Source: CAZBWE01 sp964581905
GTDB lineage: Bacteria > Planctomycetota > Phycisphaerae > Sedimentisphaerales > Anaerobacaceae
DNA: 64,000 nucleotides
Direction: 5' to 3'
Assembly: GCA_964581905.1 (NCBI GenBank)
Contig: CAZOQJ010000001.1
Location: 24,923-88,922, forward strand
A program made the position numbers and the translations under genes. The notes below the pieces were generated by a model that saw only the letters and a list, made by a program, of their open reading frames with translations, was not told where the DNA came from and searched no databases. Of this stretch, positions 29,027-37,940 are shown one piece after another (position 1 is the first letter of the stretch; each line of letters begins with the position of its first letter).

Positions 29027-29778
29027 TAATCATTTGCCCGAAGTACAGCAATCAAGATTTGCGACTGCTCGGAAACCGGGCTGTCTTCGCCCACCCACTG
29101 GCCTCCTGGACCAGCTCCCCACGAGTAAACAGGCCATTGGAGCACCGTTGGCAAAATACTACGCAAAAAGTCCGAAACTGCCTGGGCCCGTCTGGCTGAC
29201 AGTATCCACTGTTCTTGCTCACCTTTTGCATCTCTGGCCAGACCAAGTACATAAAGCTTGACCCCCACTCTTGTCTTCGACAAGAAGACGTGGGGGTCGT
29301 TCGCCTGTAAATCCAGAGAGAACCGCGTTAAAAACTTCTTGGCTGGCTCATTCAAGTTTGCTCCGCCAGCCGCAAAACCAATATCGGCAACTGAAAAGTT
29401 TGTCTGTTTTGCGACAATCTGCGAAGGCATGGTTGTCATAGACCGGCTGACTTCCTTAAAAAGGCGACGGACATTTTCTTCTTTTGCATCTATACTTCTG
29501 ACTCCTAACAGTTCGTCGGGGCTGCTTATGAAATATTTCACCTTACACTCGCCGAGGTCAAAAGCCACTTTTTGGCCGAAAAGCATTCCAAGTCCAAGGT
29601 CCCGTATCGATTCTAAAAAAGAATCCCGACCTATATTGAAAAGCTCCGGGTCCTGCACCTGAGCTAAAGTCAGCAGCATCACAAAGAATGTCAGCAGAAG
29701 CGTCACCATATCCGAAAAGGTAACGATATATGCAGGCACTTTAGAGCCTTTTTCCTCAGCTGTCAACCGCCGGCGCAT
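29026..29778 (-). CDS. Second MotB-like stator protein (OmpA domain)
   Basis: 250 residues from ATG 29778, overlapping the previous stop (TGATG). A single N-terminal membrane helix with the MotB motif YIVTFSDMVTLLLTFFVMLL, in which the proton-path Asp is present, then a periplasmic OmpA/MotB peptidoglycan-binding domain (about residues 125-250; QEQWILSARRAQAVSDFLRS). It is a paralogue of the gene just upstream. Residues near 161-173 (DPHVFLSKTRVGV) are encoded by the in-frame palindrome 29260-29298. Two adjacent MotB genes after one motA suggest a mixed stator. Confidence 0.85.
   Translation of the reverse strand: MRRRLTAEEKGSKVPAYIVTFSDMVTLLLTFFVMLLTLAQVQDPELFNIGRDSFLESIRDLGLGMLFGQKVAFDLGECKVKYFISSPDELLGVRSIDAKEENVRRLFKEVSRSMTTMPSQIVAKQTNFSVADIGFAAGGANLNEPAKKFLTRFSLDLQANDPHVFLSKTRVGVKLYVLGLARDAKGEQEQWILSARRAQAVSDFLRSILPTVLQWPVYSWGAGPGGQWVGEDSPVSEQSQILIAVLRAND
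29260..29298 (-). repeat. Composite C5/G5 palindrome, copy B, in frame in motB2
   Basis: 39 bases with 9-base outer arms (GACCCCCAC / GTGGGGGTC) enclosing, on the minus strand, a GTCTTC / GAAGAC stem with a TTGTC loop and an AAGA bulge. It has the same architecture as the copies at 42164 and 56102. Its 39 bases are a multiple of three and the reading frame is open through it. Confidence 0.75.
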
Positions 29779-30473
29779 CACTGGTAAATACTCCGTTCCA
29801 GTAAAACAACTTCAAGCATACGTTCGGTTTTTGCCCCTGGATAGGCCTGTTCAATGCTTTTTAGGTTTTCTTGAAGAGAACTTCCTGTGATGCTGAATCG
29901 TTCTTTGTCGAGGCCTTGTTTTGTCGTAAGATACTCCATCACGGCCCAAGCCCGTCGCAGGCCAGAATACTCATCAATCCTTTCATCATCCTGGCCGTTT
30001 TCGCTGATAACTATACGGTTTGGTACTTCTTTTAGAAATGATGCCATAGCAGAAAGGGTTTTTCGGCCCTGAAGCGAAATAATTGTCCCCCCGCCCCAAA
30101 AGACATTGTCTGACGAAATTAAAAATACCTTCCGGTCATGAAAAGAAACGGGCTCTGTGTCTTTTTTTAGGTGGTCTTCAGCACCTTTTTCCAACGTGGG
30201 TTTTTCACTTCCTTTGTCAATCTCCTGTATATGTTCGATTTCTTCCGCAGCCAAAAATGAATCTGTATCTCTCCTGGTTTTCACGCCGACCGAGGGCAAA
30301 GAGCCGGTGAAAACCACCTTCAATTTCCGAAAAGTTTTATTGCTGAAAGATGAGAAACTCAAAAGCAGCACAAAAAACGTTAGCAGCAGTGTCATACAAT
30401 CGCTGAATGTGACCATCCATTCGGGTGCACCTAGGGCCTGGTCAGGCTCTGACTGTTTTCTTTCTCGCCGCAT
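29778..30473 (-). CDS. motB: MotB flagellar stator protein
   Basis: 231 residues. The N-terminal helix MVTFSDCMTLLLTFFVLLLS keeps the conserved Asp of the MotB ion channel. A charged linker follows, then an OmpA-like peptidoglycan-binding domain (SGLRRAWAVMEYLTTKQGLD; FSITGSSLQENL). With MotA it forms the stator that drives rotation. The start overlaps the motA stop by one base (TAATG), so the pair is translationally coupled. No Ser/Tyr pattern decisive for Na+ versus H+ use was read. Confidence 0.9.
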   Translation of the reverse strand: MRRERKQSEPDQALGAPEWMVTFSDCMTLLLTFFVLLLSFSSFSNKTFRKLKVVFTGSLPSVGVKTRRDTDSFLAAEEIEHIQEIDKGSEKPTLEKGAEDHLKKDTEPVSFHDRKVFLISSDNVFWGGGTIISLQGRKTLSAMASFLKEVPNRIVISENGQDDERIDEYSGLRRAWAVMEYLTTKQGLDKERFSITGSSLQENLKSIEQAYPGAKTERMLEVVLLERSIYQ

Positions 30474-31243
30474 TAAATAGTCGCCTTTACTTCTTCACGT
30501 TTGCTCTGGGAAACAAACGCCTGCATCTTTTCTCGAACAGCCGTTGGGTTATCACCTCGCGCAACGGCACAGATGCCTTCTGTAATCATTTCCATCGCGG
30601 TCGTCTCGGCCTTGGAATAAATACCCAATTTGCCTGCCAGCGGGATAAAAATCAGGTTGGCGGAAAAGGCACCATAAAAAGTGGTAAGCAAAGCCACTGC
30701 CATCCCTGCACCGATTTGGTCTGGCGAATCGAGGTTTCTGAGCATCTGGATTAGACCGATAAGCGTGCCTATCATCCCAAAAGCAGGGGCTGCTGCTCCC
30801 ATAAACTCCAGAATCTTTTTACCAGTTGAATGCCGGTCCTGAAGGTATTGAATCTCTAAAGACATAAGGTCCCGAATATCTTCGGATTCTTGCCCATCAA
30901 CGAGCATCTGTAGGCCCTTAACGAGAAACAAATCGTTTACCTTGTGAATCTCCTGCTCCAGGGCCAGTGCCCCGTCTCGCCTGTTGATGGCAGCGTAGTT
31001 AACCATTTTCTGAATCAGTTGAGACTGCGGCGGTATTTTTGTGACTATGGTTTTCTTGACTACCGAGAATATGCCTAAAAACTGTGGCAGCGAGAAATGT
31101 ATGAGCGTAGCACATAGCATCCCTCCTATCGTTATTGCCAGCGATGGGATATGAAGAAACATCCCGGCACCCCCACCGGCAATAATGGCGCCAGTAATAA
31201 CTATAAAACCCAAAAGTACTCCGAATATTGTCGCAATATCCAT
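30473..31243 (-). CDS. motA: MotA flagellar stator protein
   Basis: 256 residues with four membrane helices. The N-terminus IATIFGVLLGFIVITGAIIA, a cytoplasmic loop with MVNYAAINRRDGALALEQEI and the conserved third and fourth helices (AAAPAFGMIGTLIGLIQML with the Pro, and GMAVALLTTFYGAFSANLIF) are typical of MotA/PomA. It forms the ion-driven stator ring. Five bases separate it from the motE stop; motB and motB2 follow. Confidence 0.95.
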   Translation of the reverse strand: MDIATIFGVLLGFIVITGAIIAGGGAGMFLHIPSLAITIGGMLCATLIHFSLPQFLGIFSVVKKTIVTKIPPQSQLIQKMVNYAAINRRDGALALEQEIHKVNDLFLVKGLQMLVDGQESEDIRDLMSLEIQYLQDRHSTGKKILEFMGAAAPAFGMIGTLIGLIQMLRNLDSPDQIGAGMAVALLTTFYGAFSANLIFIPLAGKLGIYSKAETTAMEMITEGICAVARGDNPTAVREKMQAFVSQSKREEVKATI

Positions 31244-31247
31244 ATGT

Positions 31248-31943
31248 TCACTTTCTCTGGACTATTTCTTTTAATCTCTTGCAAAAATATGCTGCAAGCT
31301 TGGGCTCAGAAGTAGCCAGCTGTGCTAATAATTTGGCCCTGGTCCTGTCGGTCATGTAGTATAAAATCTTCACGGCGTCATCGGCATTGTCATTTTGTGT
31401 CTGGCTCATATTCGTCAATATTCTGCCGGCCGCTTCGGTATCCATCTTGTCATAAGCCGCTGCTATTGACATCAGGTTGTTTGTTTCTTCCTGTGCAATT
31501 TCCACTTTACTCTTTAGCAGCTTATCCCGTTCTTCCTTGAGACTGGCAACGGTAGAGGCAAGTTCAATTCGCAGATTATCAAGCTGCTCGATGTCCTTTT
31601 TTAACGTATTCTGAACCATCTGTAATCTCTGCTCGCGGAGTTTAAGCTCTTCCAGCTTATTGCCATATTCTTGAATCTTCTCCCGCACCTCGTAAACAAG
31701 GCTTTTGAGCTGTTTTTCCGTCATAGCTTTTTTCATTTTGCTGTCGATTACGCTGTCAGCACCAGCTGTGGTTATTTGTGGCTGTGGCAATTCTGGGACG
31801 GGTTCCTCCGCGGCAGGTGTTGCATGAGGCACTTCGGTACTTGGGCCCTTGGTGGATGGTTTAGTGAGCCAGGCAAACGCAAACATCCCCACAAAGCTTA
31901 TCAGTCCAGCTATCGCTGCTATTATTATTAGTTTTTTATTCAC
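31248..31943 (-). CDS. MotE-like stator/export chaperone with MgtE-N type domain
   Basis: 231 residues. One N-terminal membrane helix (IIIAAIAGLISFVGMFAFAW), a Pro/Glu-rich stretch, a coiled coil at about residues 75-140 and a C-terminal helical domain (EAAGRILTNMSQTQNDNADD then AVKILYYMTDRTRAKLLAQL) of the MgtE N-terminal type, also related to the FliG middle fold. This is the layout of MotE, a periplasmic chaperone that in some bacteria stabilises MotC or guides stator assembly. Its place between fliJ and motA agrees. The gap to fliJ carries a dispersed repeat. Confidence 0.75.
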   Translation of the reverse strand: MNKKLIIIAAIAGLISFVGMFAFAWLTKPSTKGPSTEVPHATPAAEEPVPELPQPQITTAGADSVIDSKMKKAMTEKQLKSLVYEVREKIQEYGNKLEELKLREQRLQMVQNTLKKDIEQLDNLRIELASTVASLKEERDKLLKSKVEIAQEETNNLMSIAAAYDKMDTEAAGRILTNMSQTQNDNADDAVKILYYMTDRTRAKLLAQLATSEPKLAAYFCKRLKEIVQRK

Positions 31944-31969
31944 GTTTGTTTCTCCTGTCCTTTTATGGA

Positions 31970-31989
31970 CTTGGCCATCCCTGACGGGA
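31970..31989. repeat. TTGGCCATCCCT repeat, intergenic copy
   Basis: 20 bases differing at one position from 28284-28303. It lies in the 72-base gap between fliJ and motE, which otherwise shows only the motE ribosome site region. Confidence 0.6.
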
Positions 31990-32015
31990 CTGCTATCACG
32001 GTTTTAATTATCGAA

Positions 32016-32459
32016 TTAGTTTAGTTTTCGAGCAAAACTGACAGTAGCTCTTTCATCTAATTCTTTCTGCTCGAGTTTTTCCTGTTCCTTTATAAATCTT
32101 GCTTTTGCTTGAGCCCGTAATTTTTCCAGACCTTCCTTGAACCTTCTGGCCTTTAAAACCTCAGCAATTTTTTGTTTCTGGGCTGATTCAAGTTTGCTCA
32201 GCTTTTCTTTGAGTTCTTTTATAACCTCATCATTTGTTACCGAACATCTCAAAAAAAACTCTTGTTTACTTAGTCGTTTCTTGGGATGTTGTCCCGTTAA
32301 ATCATCGATTATATTATCCAGTATTCTCTTCTGCGTTAGCAGTTTACTTCGTGTCTGGGCAATTTTTTCGGTTAGCTTAACTAACTCTACTTTCTTTACT
32401 TGTTCTTCCTTTGTCTTTATGTCGAGAACTCGCTGCAGTCGCCATACAAATCGCTTCAT
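32016..32459 (-). CDS. fliJ: Flagellar export chaperone FliJ
   Basis: 147 residues, highly charged and predicted as two long antiparallel helices (RFVWRLQRVLDIKTKEEQVK at the start is the typical FliJ opening). FliJ is the central stalk of the FliI ATPase, escorting export substrates. It overlaps the fliI stop by 4 bases (ATGA). Length and position agree with the family. Confidence 0.88.
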   Translation of the reverse strand: MKRFVWRLQRVLDIKTKEEQVKKVELVKLTEKIAQTRSKLLTQKRILDNIIDDLTGQHPKKRLSKQEFFLRCSVTNDEVIKELKEKLSKLESAQKQKIAEVLKARRFKEGLEKLRAQAKARFIKEQEKLEQKELDERATVSFARKLN

Positions 32460-33886
32460 TTAGCTCTGTTTCCGATTCTTTCAGCATTGACATTCAAAAG
32501 TTCATCCCACGAGCGAGTAATCGTGGTCATTTGCCTGACGGTTTCATCGAAATCCGTTCTTTCTCGAATAGGCTGTATAAGAAAATTGCTTATTCTGTCG
32601 ATTAAAGCAATTGCTCCATCAATACGGCGATTGCTGCCCGGCGAGAACGCGCCAATATTTATCAAGTCTTCAGCATCAATGTAGGTAGCACATATCTCCT
32701 TAAATTTCTGGGCCGCCAACCTGTGCTCTTCACTCACCACCGCAGGCATTAACCTGCTTATGCTTGCCAAGATGTCCACAGCAGGAAAATGGCCCCTCTC
32801 AGCCAGCTTTCTTGACAAGACTATATGTCCATCCAATAAGCTTCTGGCACTATCGGCCACGGGGTCGGTCAAATCATCATTTTCAACGAGCACCGTCAAA
32901 ATCCCTGTAATGCTGCCGTTTTCGGCGCATCCTAAACGCTCTATAAGTCTGGGCATCAGCGAAAAGACGCTTGGACAGTAACCTTTTGTTGCCGGCGGCT
33001 CACCGGCAGCAAGTCCGATTTCGCGTTGGGCCTGTGCGAAGCGAGTTAGCGAATCCATCATGAACAAAACATTTTTAGCTTTGTCTCTGAAATATTCAGC
33101 AATTGTTACCGCTACAAATGCAGCCTTGACTCTCTGAATCGGGGGCGAATCCGAAGCAGCAACCACAACCACACTGTGAGCCAGACCATCAGGGCCAAGG
33201 TCTTCTTCGAGAAATTCTCGAACCTCCCGGCCACGTTCACCTATCAATGCTACGATATTGACGTCTGCACCACTTGAATTGGCGATATCGCCGAGAAGTA
33301 AACTTTTACCTACACCGCTTCCCGAAAAAATGCCTATTCGCTGGCCTTTTCCGCAGGTTAGTACGCTATCTATTGACCTGATTCCTAAGGACATATGCTC
33401 AGTTATTCTTTCTCTGCTTAATGCCGGAGGGCTGCTGGCATCTAATGCTTTTTTATCAACCCCCATCAATGGTCCTTTGCCATCGATTGGCTCTCCCAAC
33501 CCATTTAATACTCTACCAAGCACATTCTCGCTTAAAGTAATATAACGCGGAGTGGTTCGAGTGGTTACCGTATCGCCCGGTGCTATACCCTCTATATGCT
33601 CTAACGGAAGCAGAATAAGCCGGTCACCTTGGAAGCCTACCACCTCCGCTAATACACGCCGACCGTCACGAATATTAATGCCGCAAAGTTCACCTATACC
33701 CACTTTTGGACCGTTGGATTCAACCGTCAAACCCGATACTCGAATCACTGAACCGTGGTAATCTAACAAGTTAACGGCATGCAACGCTGAGTGAAATTTA
33801 TCAAAATCAATCAAATTGTTATCAGTGCCCGCAAACACGTCTTGGTTGGTTTGAAGTTTTTGCCCTTTAATTTCGCTTGTAGCCAT
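32456..33886 (-). CDS. fliI: Flagellum-specific ATPase FliI
   Basis: 476 residues, F1-ATPase beta-like. Walker A at about residues 185-195 (GIFSGSGVGKS), the ALIGERGREVREFLE motif, Walker B (NVLFMMDSLTRFAQAQREIG) and the closing SYHPGSN-like loop (here INIGAFSPGSNRRID) are present. FliI hydrolyses ATP beneath the export gate. The N-terminus begins with about 25 polar residues before the beta-barrel domain. It sits between fliH and fliJ. Confidence 0.96.
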   Translation of the reverse strand: MATSEIKGQKLQTNQDVFAGTDNNLIDFDKFHSALHAVNLLDYHGSVIRVSGLTVESNGPKVGIGELCGINIRDGRRVLAEVVGFQGDRLILLPLEHIEGIAPGDTVTTRTTPRYITLSENVLGRVLNGLGEPIDGKGPLMGVDKKALDASSPPALSRERITEHMSLGIRSIDSVLTCGKGQRIGIFSGSGVGKSLLLGDIANSSGADVNIVALIGERGREVREFLEEDLGPDGLAHSVVVVAASDSPPIQRVKAAFVAVTIAEYFRDKAKNVLFMMDSLTRFAQAQREIGLAAGEPPATKGYCPSVFSLMPRLIERLGCAENGSITGILTVLVENDDLTDPVADSARSLLDGHIVLSRKLAERGHFPAVDILASISRLMPAVVSEEHRLAAQKFKEICATYIDAEDLINIGAFSPGSNRRIDGAIALIDRISNFLIQPIRERTDFDETVRQMTTITRSWDELLNVNAERIGNRAK

Positions 33887-33889
33887 AAA

Positions 33890-34471
33890 TCATTCCGCCT
33901 TTTTGAGCGCTTTACCAATTTGCTCAAGGTGTTCGTCAATCAGTAATTCAATTATTCCTTTTGGGCTCTCGAGCACACATTCTGCCCGTCCAATGCTTTG
34001 GTCCGCAACAAATTTGATACCAGCCAAGGTTTCACTGCCGTCATTCTGCTGGGCTTGCTGGCAGGCTGTCAGGTCATGTGGATTCAAACGTACGACTAAA
34101 TCCTGATGCGTAGGGGCGTTCTTAAGTGCCTCTCTGACGATTGTTTCAATTTCATAGTCGCCGTCTTTGGCTTTCTGCATTAATATCTTTCTGGCAATTT
34201 CCACCGAAAGTCTGGCAATTTCTTCTTTGTGGCTGGCAAATATCTCATCGTAAACCTGGTTAAGTTTGGAAGTCAGGCCTTGAAGTGTCTGGCAAACCTC
34301 GCTATACAAGCTTTTCTGAGCTTTCAAATCCTCTATCAACTTAATTTGCTCAGGTTTCGCTGATGGATTCATTGCACCCGTAATGGACGATTCGACATCA
34401 CCGGGGTAATCATTTAAGATTCTTACCGACTTAATCGGTTTAGCAAGATTGACCGCAAATGTACCGGCCAT
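33890..34471 (-). CDS. fliH: FliH, regulator of the FliI ATPase
   Basis: 193 residues. A helical middle (IKLIEDLKAQKSLYSEVCQT) and the C-terminal FliH/YscL domain (IVREALKNAPTHQDLVVRLN, GRAECVLESPKGIIELLIDE) resemble the peripheral-stalk subunit of V/F ATPases. FliH binds FliI and holds it inactive or tethers it to the C-ring. It lies 3 bases upstream of fliI. Confidence 0.88.
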   Translation of the reverse strand: MAGTFAVNLAKPIKSVRILNDYPGDVESSITGAMNPSAKPEQIKLIEDLKAQKSLYSEVCQTLQGLTSKLNQVYDEIFASHKEEIARLSVEIARKILMQKAKDGDYEIETIVREALKNAPTHQDLVVRLNPHDLTACQQAQQNDGSETLAGIKFVADQSIGRAECVLESPKGIIELLIDEHLEQIGKALKKAE

Positions 34472-34475
34472 TGTA

Positions 34476-35474
34476 TTATTCTTCTATAAAGTTGAGTTCA
34501 CCTTTTTCATTCATTTCGCGCAAAGTCTTAACAATCTCTTCTTTGGCTTGTTCAATATCATCTTTCTTGGGTGTTGACATAAGTGATGTTTCTTCGTCTA
34601 TTGTAGCTGCTGCACGTTCGGAGATGTTAGACCTGATTTTTTGGATGATTGCTTTATCGGCTTTGATCAATGCTAGCGCCAATTGTTTGGAGTCGATTCC
34701 TCGCAGGGCTTCTTGCATAGACCTGTCAGCAACTTGTGGAATATCTTCCCAGAGTATCATCAGATTAGCCACTTGCTTGCCAGCTTCGTCATCTTTTTCG
34801 TGTATTGCACTGAGCAAACCATCTCGAAGTTCCTTGCCCAGATTTCGTAAAATAACGGCCAATTTTCTTAGAGACTGTCCCTTTCGAGCTTGGACAGCAC
34901 CGCCGGTCCCTGCTGTAAGAGCCTCGAGATGTTTGCAAATCATCTCTGCTATTCGTGCCTTTGCTTCGACGGTCACAGTATCGGAATCGGTCATTCTACC
35001 GGCAGCACTACGCCGGGAATCTTCATTTAAAAGGCCAAGAACCTCCGCGCTCTTCTTGGCCGGTAATTCTGATAAAACCACCGCAGCTGCCTGGGGGTGC
35101 TCATTTTCTAAAACTGATGCCAAATCCTGCGAATCCACTGAGCGAATGGGTATAAAGGGGTCCCGTTTCTGCAGTGAATTTTCAATCTCAGTTTTTATTT
35201 GCTCTGCCTTTTCATGACCTACCGTGCTTTTTAGCATCTCGTCCAGGAAGCTCTTAAGATGAAATCCTTCCTTAACTTGTAGTAAATCACAGAACTGACG
35301 GGCAATTTCAGCGTTTCGTTTGGTGTCCCTCAAACCCGCTGCGTCCAGATACGCTAATTCCACTGCTAATTCCTGAACCACTTTAGCATCCACACCTTTG
35401 AGTAATTCAGCAGCAGTTGCAGCATCGAGGTTCATTAACAGCATCGCAGCTTTTTGTTTACCACTCAATACCAC
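34476..35474 (-). CDS. fliG: Flagellar motor switch protein FliG
   Basis: 332 residues from the GTG at 35474, chosen because AAGGGAG stands 8 bases upstream and FliF ends just before it; an ATG at 35510 would overlap fliF by 32 bases. LSGKQKAAMLLMNL at the start, the middle EHPQAAAVVLSEL motif, and the charged C-terminal domain (QLALALIKADKAIIQKIRSN) that contacts MotA are all present. FliG is the rotor torque subunit. Confidence 0.95.
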   Translation of the reverse strand: MVLSGKQKAAMLLMNLDAATAAELLKGVDAKVVQELAVELAYLDAAGLRDTKRNAEIARQFCDLLQVKEGFHLKSFLDEMLKSTVGHEKAEQIKTEIENSLQKRDPFIPIRSVDSQDLASVLENEHPQAAAVVLSELPAKKSAEVLGLLNEDSRRSAAGRMTDSDTVTVEAKARIAEMICKHLEALTAGTGGAVQARKGQSLRKLAVILRNLGKELRDGLLSAIHEKDDEAGKQVANLMILWEDIPQVADRSMQEALRGIDSKQLALALIKADKAIIQKIRSNISERAAATIDEETSLMSTPKKDDIEQAKEEIVKTLREMNEKGELNFIEE

Positions 35475-35478
35475 TTGT

Positions 35479-37017
35479 TTAGCTCCCTTTTTCCTCAAGC
35501 CAGCTTGCAAATAACTTTTTGGCCTGCTCGGGGTTACTTCGCAGGGTGTTGGCTATTTGTCTACGCAGCATTAATGACTCAGAATCCTCAGCCCCGGCAG
35601 GCAGAAGACCGGCGGTTTGACCAAAAGCTGCAGGCAGCCCCTCTGCTGGGGCCGTCTCAGCCGCCTTTTTCTTCGCTTTGCCGAACATTTTAAGCACAAC
35701 AAGTGCACAAATTGCCATAATCCCCAAAGAACTATGCCGGGCAATCGCTATAAAATCCAGTCCACCAGATTCCTCCTGGCCAATTAACGATTCCACCGGA
35801 CGATTGAATCTGGTATCAACCACTTTAAGGTCTTTGTCTTTTAATTTGGGTCCAAGTGCTTTTTTAATAATTTCTTCCACATCAGATATCGTCATTATCG
35901 GTCCAGCTGCGGCTTCGCTTCCTGCCTGTTCTGTTTCACCTTCACCTGTTTCAATTTTCTTCGGTGCAGACAAGTCAACGAAGGCTGCTACTGTTAGAGA
36001 TTTTATCTCGCCCGGCAGTTCGACTGTTTGCTGAACAGTTTTAGGGACCGCGTATTCAGTAACGATTGTTTCACCTTTTTTCATGCTCCCTGGTACAGCC
36101 GCTTCGCTTTCAGCGGACGCCTTGCCTCCTTTGGTCTCAGATTCAGTTTTAATCTCTTCTTTTCTGGGTACCTTTTTGCCTTCGTCGTAGATTTCCTTGG
36201 CAGTATTACTGCTGGTCATATCAATCTCGGCACTAACCTCTACCTTTGCCCGCCCCGGGCCTAAGACAGCGGTGAGCATGCCTTCGACCTTGTTAGCTAA
36301 ATTCTGCTCCACCCTTTCACGGTAGTCAGCGACGGTTCCTGCTCCACCAGCCATAATTTGGTCCGATTCGCCGGAAAGAAGATGTCCCTGGCTGTCAACT
36401 ACGGTTACATTTTCAGAAATGAGTCCTTCGACACTGCCTGCCACTAAATGCGTAATCGCTGCTATGTTTAAAACGCTCGCTCTGTAACCGGGTTTTAGCT
36501 GAAGAACTACAGAGGCACTTGTCTGCGAACTTCCGGATGTGAAAACCGATTGCTCAGTACTGACTATATGAACCCGCGCATGACTTACACCATCGAGCAT
36601 TTGTATGCTTTTTGCAAGTTCATCCTGAAGGGCTCGTTTCAAATTAACGTTCTGTACAAACGGGCTGACTCCGATTTTCTCATTATCAAATAAACCGTAG
36701 CCTTTCTGACCATCTTTAGGCAGGCCTTCTTTTGCCATATCCAGGCGAAGCTGTGCTATATTTTTTTTCGGAGCATAGATGGTTGTCCCACCATTCGCTA
36801 ATTTGTAAACTACCCCTTTCTCACTAATCTTCTCTGTAATCTTAGCGGCTTCTTCACGCTCAAGATTCGAGTAAAGCAGCCCCATATCCGGCCTGCGAGC
36901 CCAATGGATAAGCAATGCAACGGCGATAATGAACGTCAGGCTTATCGCTATCAGCAAAGCTCGTTGAACCAGGCTCACATTTCGCCATATTGCACTTAAT
37001 TTCTGGAAAAAGTTCAT
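35479..37017 (-). CDS. fliF: Flagellar MS-ring protein FliF
   Basis: 512 residues from the ATG at 37017 (AAAGGG upstream). The frame is open to 37089, but those 24 codons fall in the repeat at 37041-37085 and do not look like FliF. First membrane helix LLIAISLTFIIAVALLIHWA, periplasmic ring domains with GYGLFDNEKIGVSPFVQNVN and ALQDELAKSIQMLDGVSHAR, and a second helix near residue 425 (SSLGIMAICALVVLKMFG). FliF builds the inner-membrane ring that anchors FliG; its C-terminal tail (KKLFASWLEEKGS) is the FliG-binding site. Confidence 0.95.
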   Translation of the reverse strand: MNFFQKLSAIWRNVSLVQRALLIAISLTFIIAVALLIHWARRPDMGLLYSNLEREEAAKITEKISEKGVVYKLANGGTTIYAPKKNIAQLRLDMAKEGLPKDGQKGYGLFDNEKIGVSPFVQNVNLKRALQDELAKSIQMLDGVSHARVHIVSTEQSVFTSGSSQTSASVVLQLKPGYRASVLNIAAITHLVAGSVEGLISENVTVVDSQGHLLSGESDQIMAGGAGTVADYRERVEQNLANKVEGMLTAVLGPGRAKVEVSAEIDMTSSNTAKEIYDEGKKVPRKEEIKTESETKGGKASAESEAAVPGSMKKGETIVTEYAVPKTVQQTVELPGEIKSLTVAAFVDLSAPKKIETGEGETEQAGSEAAAGPIMTISDVEEIIKKALGPKLKDKDLKVVDTRFNRPVESLIGQEESGGLDFIAIARHSSLGIMAICALVVLKMFGKAKKKAAETAPAEGLPAAFGQTAGLLPAGAEDSESLMLRRQIANTLRSNPEQAKKLFASWLEEKGS

Positions 37018-37040
37018 TAAACCCTTTCGTTTTTTGCTAC

Positions 37041-37150
37041 CGAGACACTCGTCTCGGCGAAGGCACGAGCCGTAGCCGGACAAAGGCACTATTTTTTAAA
37101 CTTTTATCCGCCAGACGTACTCCCGTAAGGGATGCCTTACGGCAGGCGGA
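37041..37150. repeat. Two repeats between fliE and fliF: CGTCTCG family copy 2 and a CCGTAAGG hairpin
   Basis: 37041-37056 is a hairpin (CGAGAC / GTCTCG, ACTC loop) that opens the CGTCTCG-family copy at 37047-37079. A second element at 37107-37150 has outer arms TCCGCC / GGCGGA and an inner perfect 8-base hairpin CCGTAAGG-GATG-CCTTACGG (37123-37142). The 10-mer GCCTTACGGC at 37134-37143 recurs at 38941-38950 and 54237-54246. Confidence 0.7.
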
Positions 37151-37182
37151 TTAAATTTCTTTGTGCCTTCGTGGCTAATCCG

Positions 37183-37506
37183 TTACAGAGGCATCTTCAG
37201 TGTCTCTTTGTAGGCTTCTATTAATTTGTTCCTGATACCGACAAGAAGTTTGAAACTTATATCCGCTTTAGCCATAGCTGAAACCACCGAGTTGACATCC
37301 TCATTTTTGCCGGCCAGCAATTCCGTTATAGACGTATTTGAGGATTGTTGAATATCGTCAACTTTGGACAAATATTTCTCCACGGCCTTAACGGTGTCAG
37401 TAAAGTCTGATTTCTTGGCATCAGTATTGTTTGGTTTGCTTATTCCAGCGAAACTGTTATTGGCATTAGGCTGCATTGATGTTATATTAGGATTAAAGTT
37501 AATCAT
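37183..37506 (-). CDS. fliE: Flagellar basal-body protein FliE
   Basis: 107 residues from the ATG at 37506, which follows the flgC stop and has GAGG 9 bases upstream; the frame also reads from 37536, inside flgC. The C-terminus SVVSAMAKADISFKLLVGIR then NKLIEAYKETLKMPL is the conserved FliE end. FliE links the MS ring to the proximal rod and is the first exported rod protein. The N-terminal half is Asn-rich and variable, as is usual. Confidence 0.9.
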   Translation of the reverse strand: MINFNPNITSMQPNANNSFAGISKPNNTDAKKSDFTDTVKAVEKYLSKVDDIQQSSNTSITELLAGKNEDVNSVVSAMAKADISFKLLVGIRNKLIEAYKETLKMPL

Positions 37507-37519
37507 TTTGTTTGACCTC

Positions 37520-37924
37520 TTACTTAAGCAGTTCAAGCGTGGTTTCTACCATCCGCTGGTAACGTTTCAAGACAGCTGTATTAGCCTGATACAATCGTGT
37601 TGCAATATTTAAATTTATCATCTCGAGGGGCAGGTTTACATTGGGCATCATCACATATCCCTGTTCGTCTGCATCGGGATGGCCAGGTTTCAAAACCCGC
37701 TGAAAATCACTCATATCAGCTGCTATTTCCTCCAGGTTGACACCGCCGATACCTTCTCCATCTGTTTTAAACACGGCCTCGAGTCTGCGGTAGGGCTCAC
37801 CCTTGCCGTTATCCGTTGTTTGGGCGTTGGCCACATTTGACGAGATTACACTTATATTCTTCTCCTGTGCTCGAAGCCCCGAGATTGCTATATCTATAGG
37901 GCCAAAGGTATTGTTAATTTCCAT
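37520..37924 (-). CDS. flgC: Proximal rod protein FlgC
   Basis: 134 residues. IDIAISGLRAQEKNISVISS then NVANAQT is the rod-protein N-terminal motif, and YVMMPNVNLPLEMINLNIAT then RLYQANTAVLKRYQRMVETTL the C-terminal one. FlgC is a proximal rod subunit. It lies between flgB and fliE, the usual order. Confidence 0.95.
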   Translation of the reverse strand: MEINNTFGPIDIAISGLRAQEKNISVISSNVANAQTTDNGKGEPYRRLEAVFKTDGEGIGGVNLEEIAADMSDFQRVLKPGHPDADEQGYVMMPNVNLPLEMINLNIATRLYQANTAVLKRYQRMVETTLELLK

Positions 37925-37940
37925 CTGAATCTATCACTTT

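Noticed and set aside
37018..37089. Longer FliF N-terminus
   Set aside because: The extra 24 codons come from the repeat at 37041-37085, do not look like FliF, and a better ATG with AAAGGG stands at 37017.
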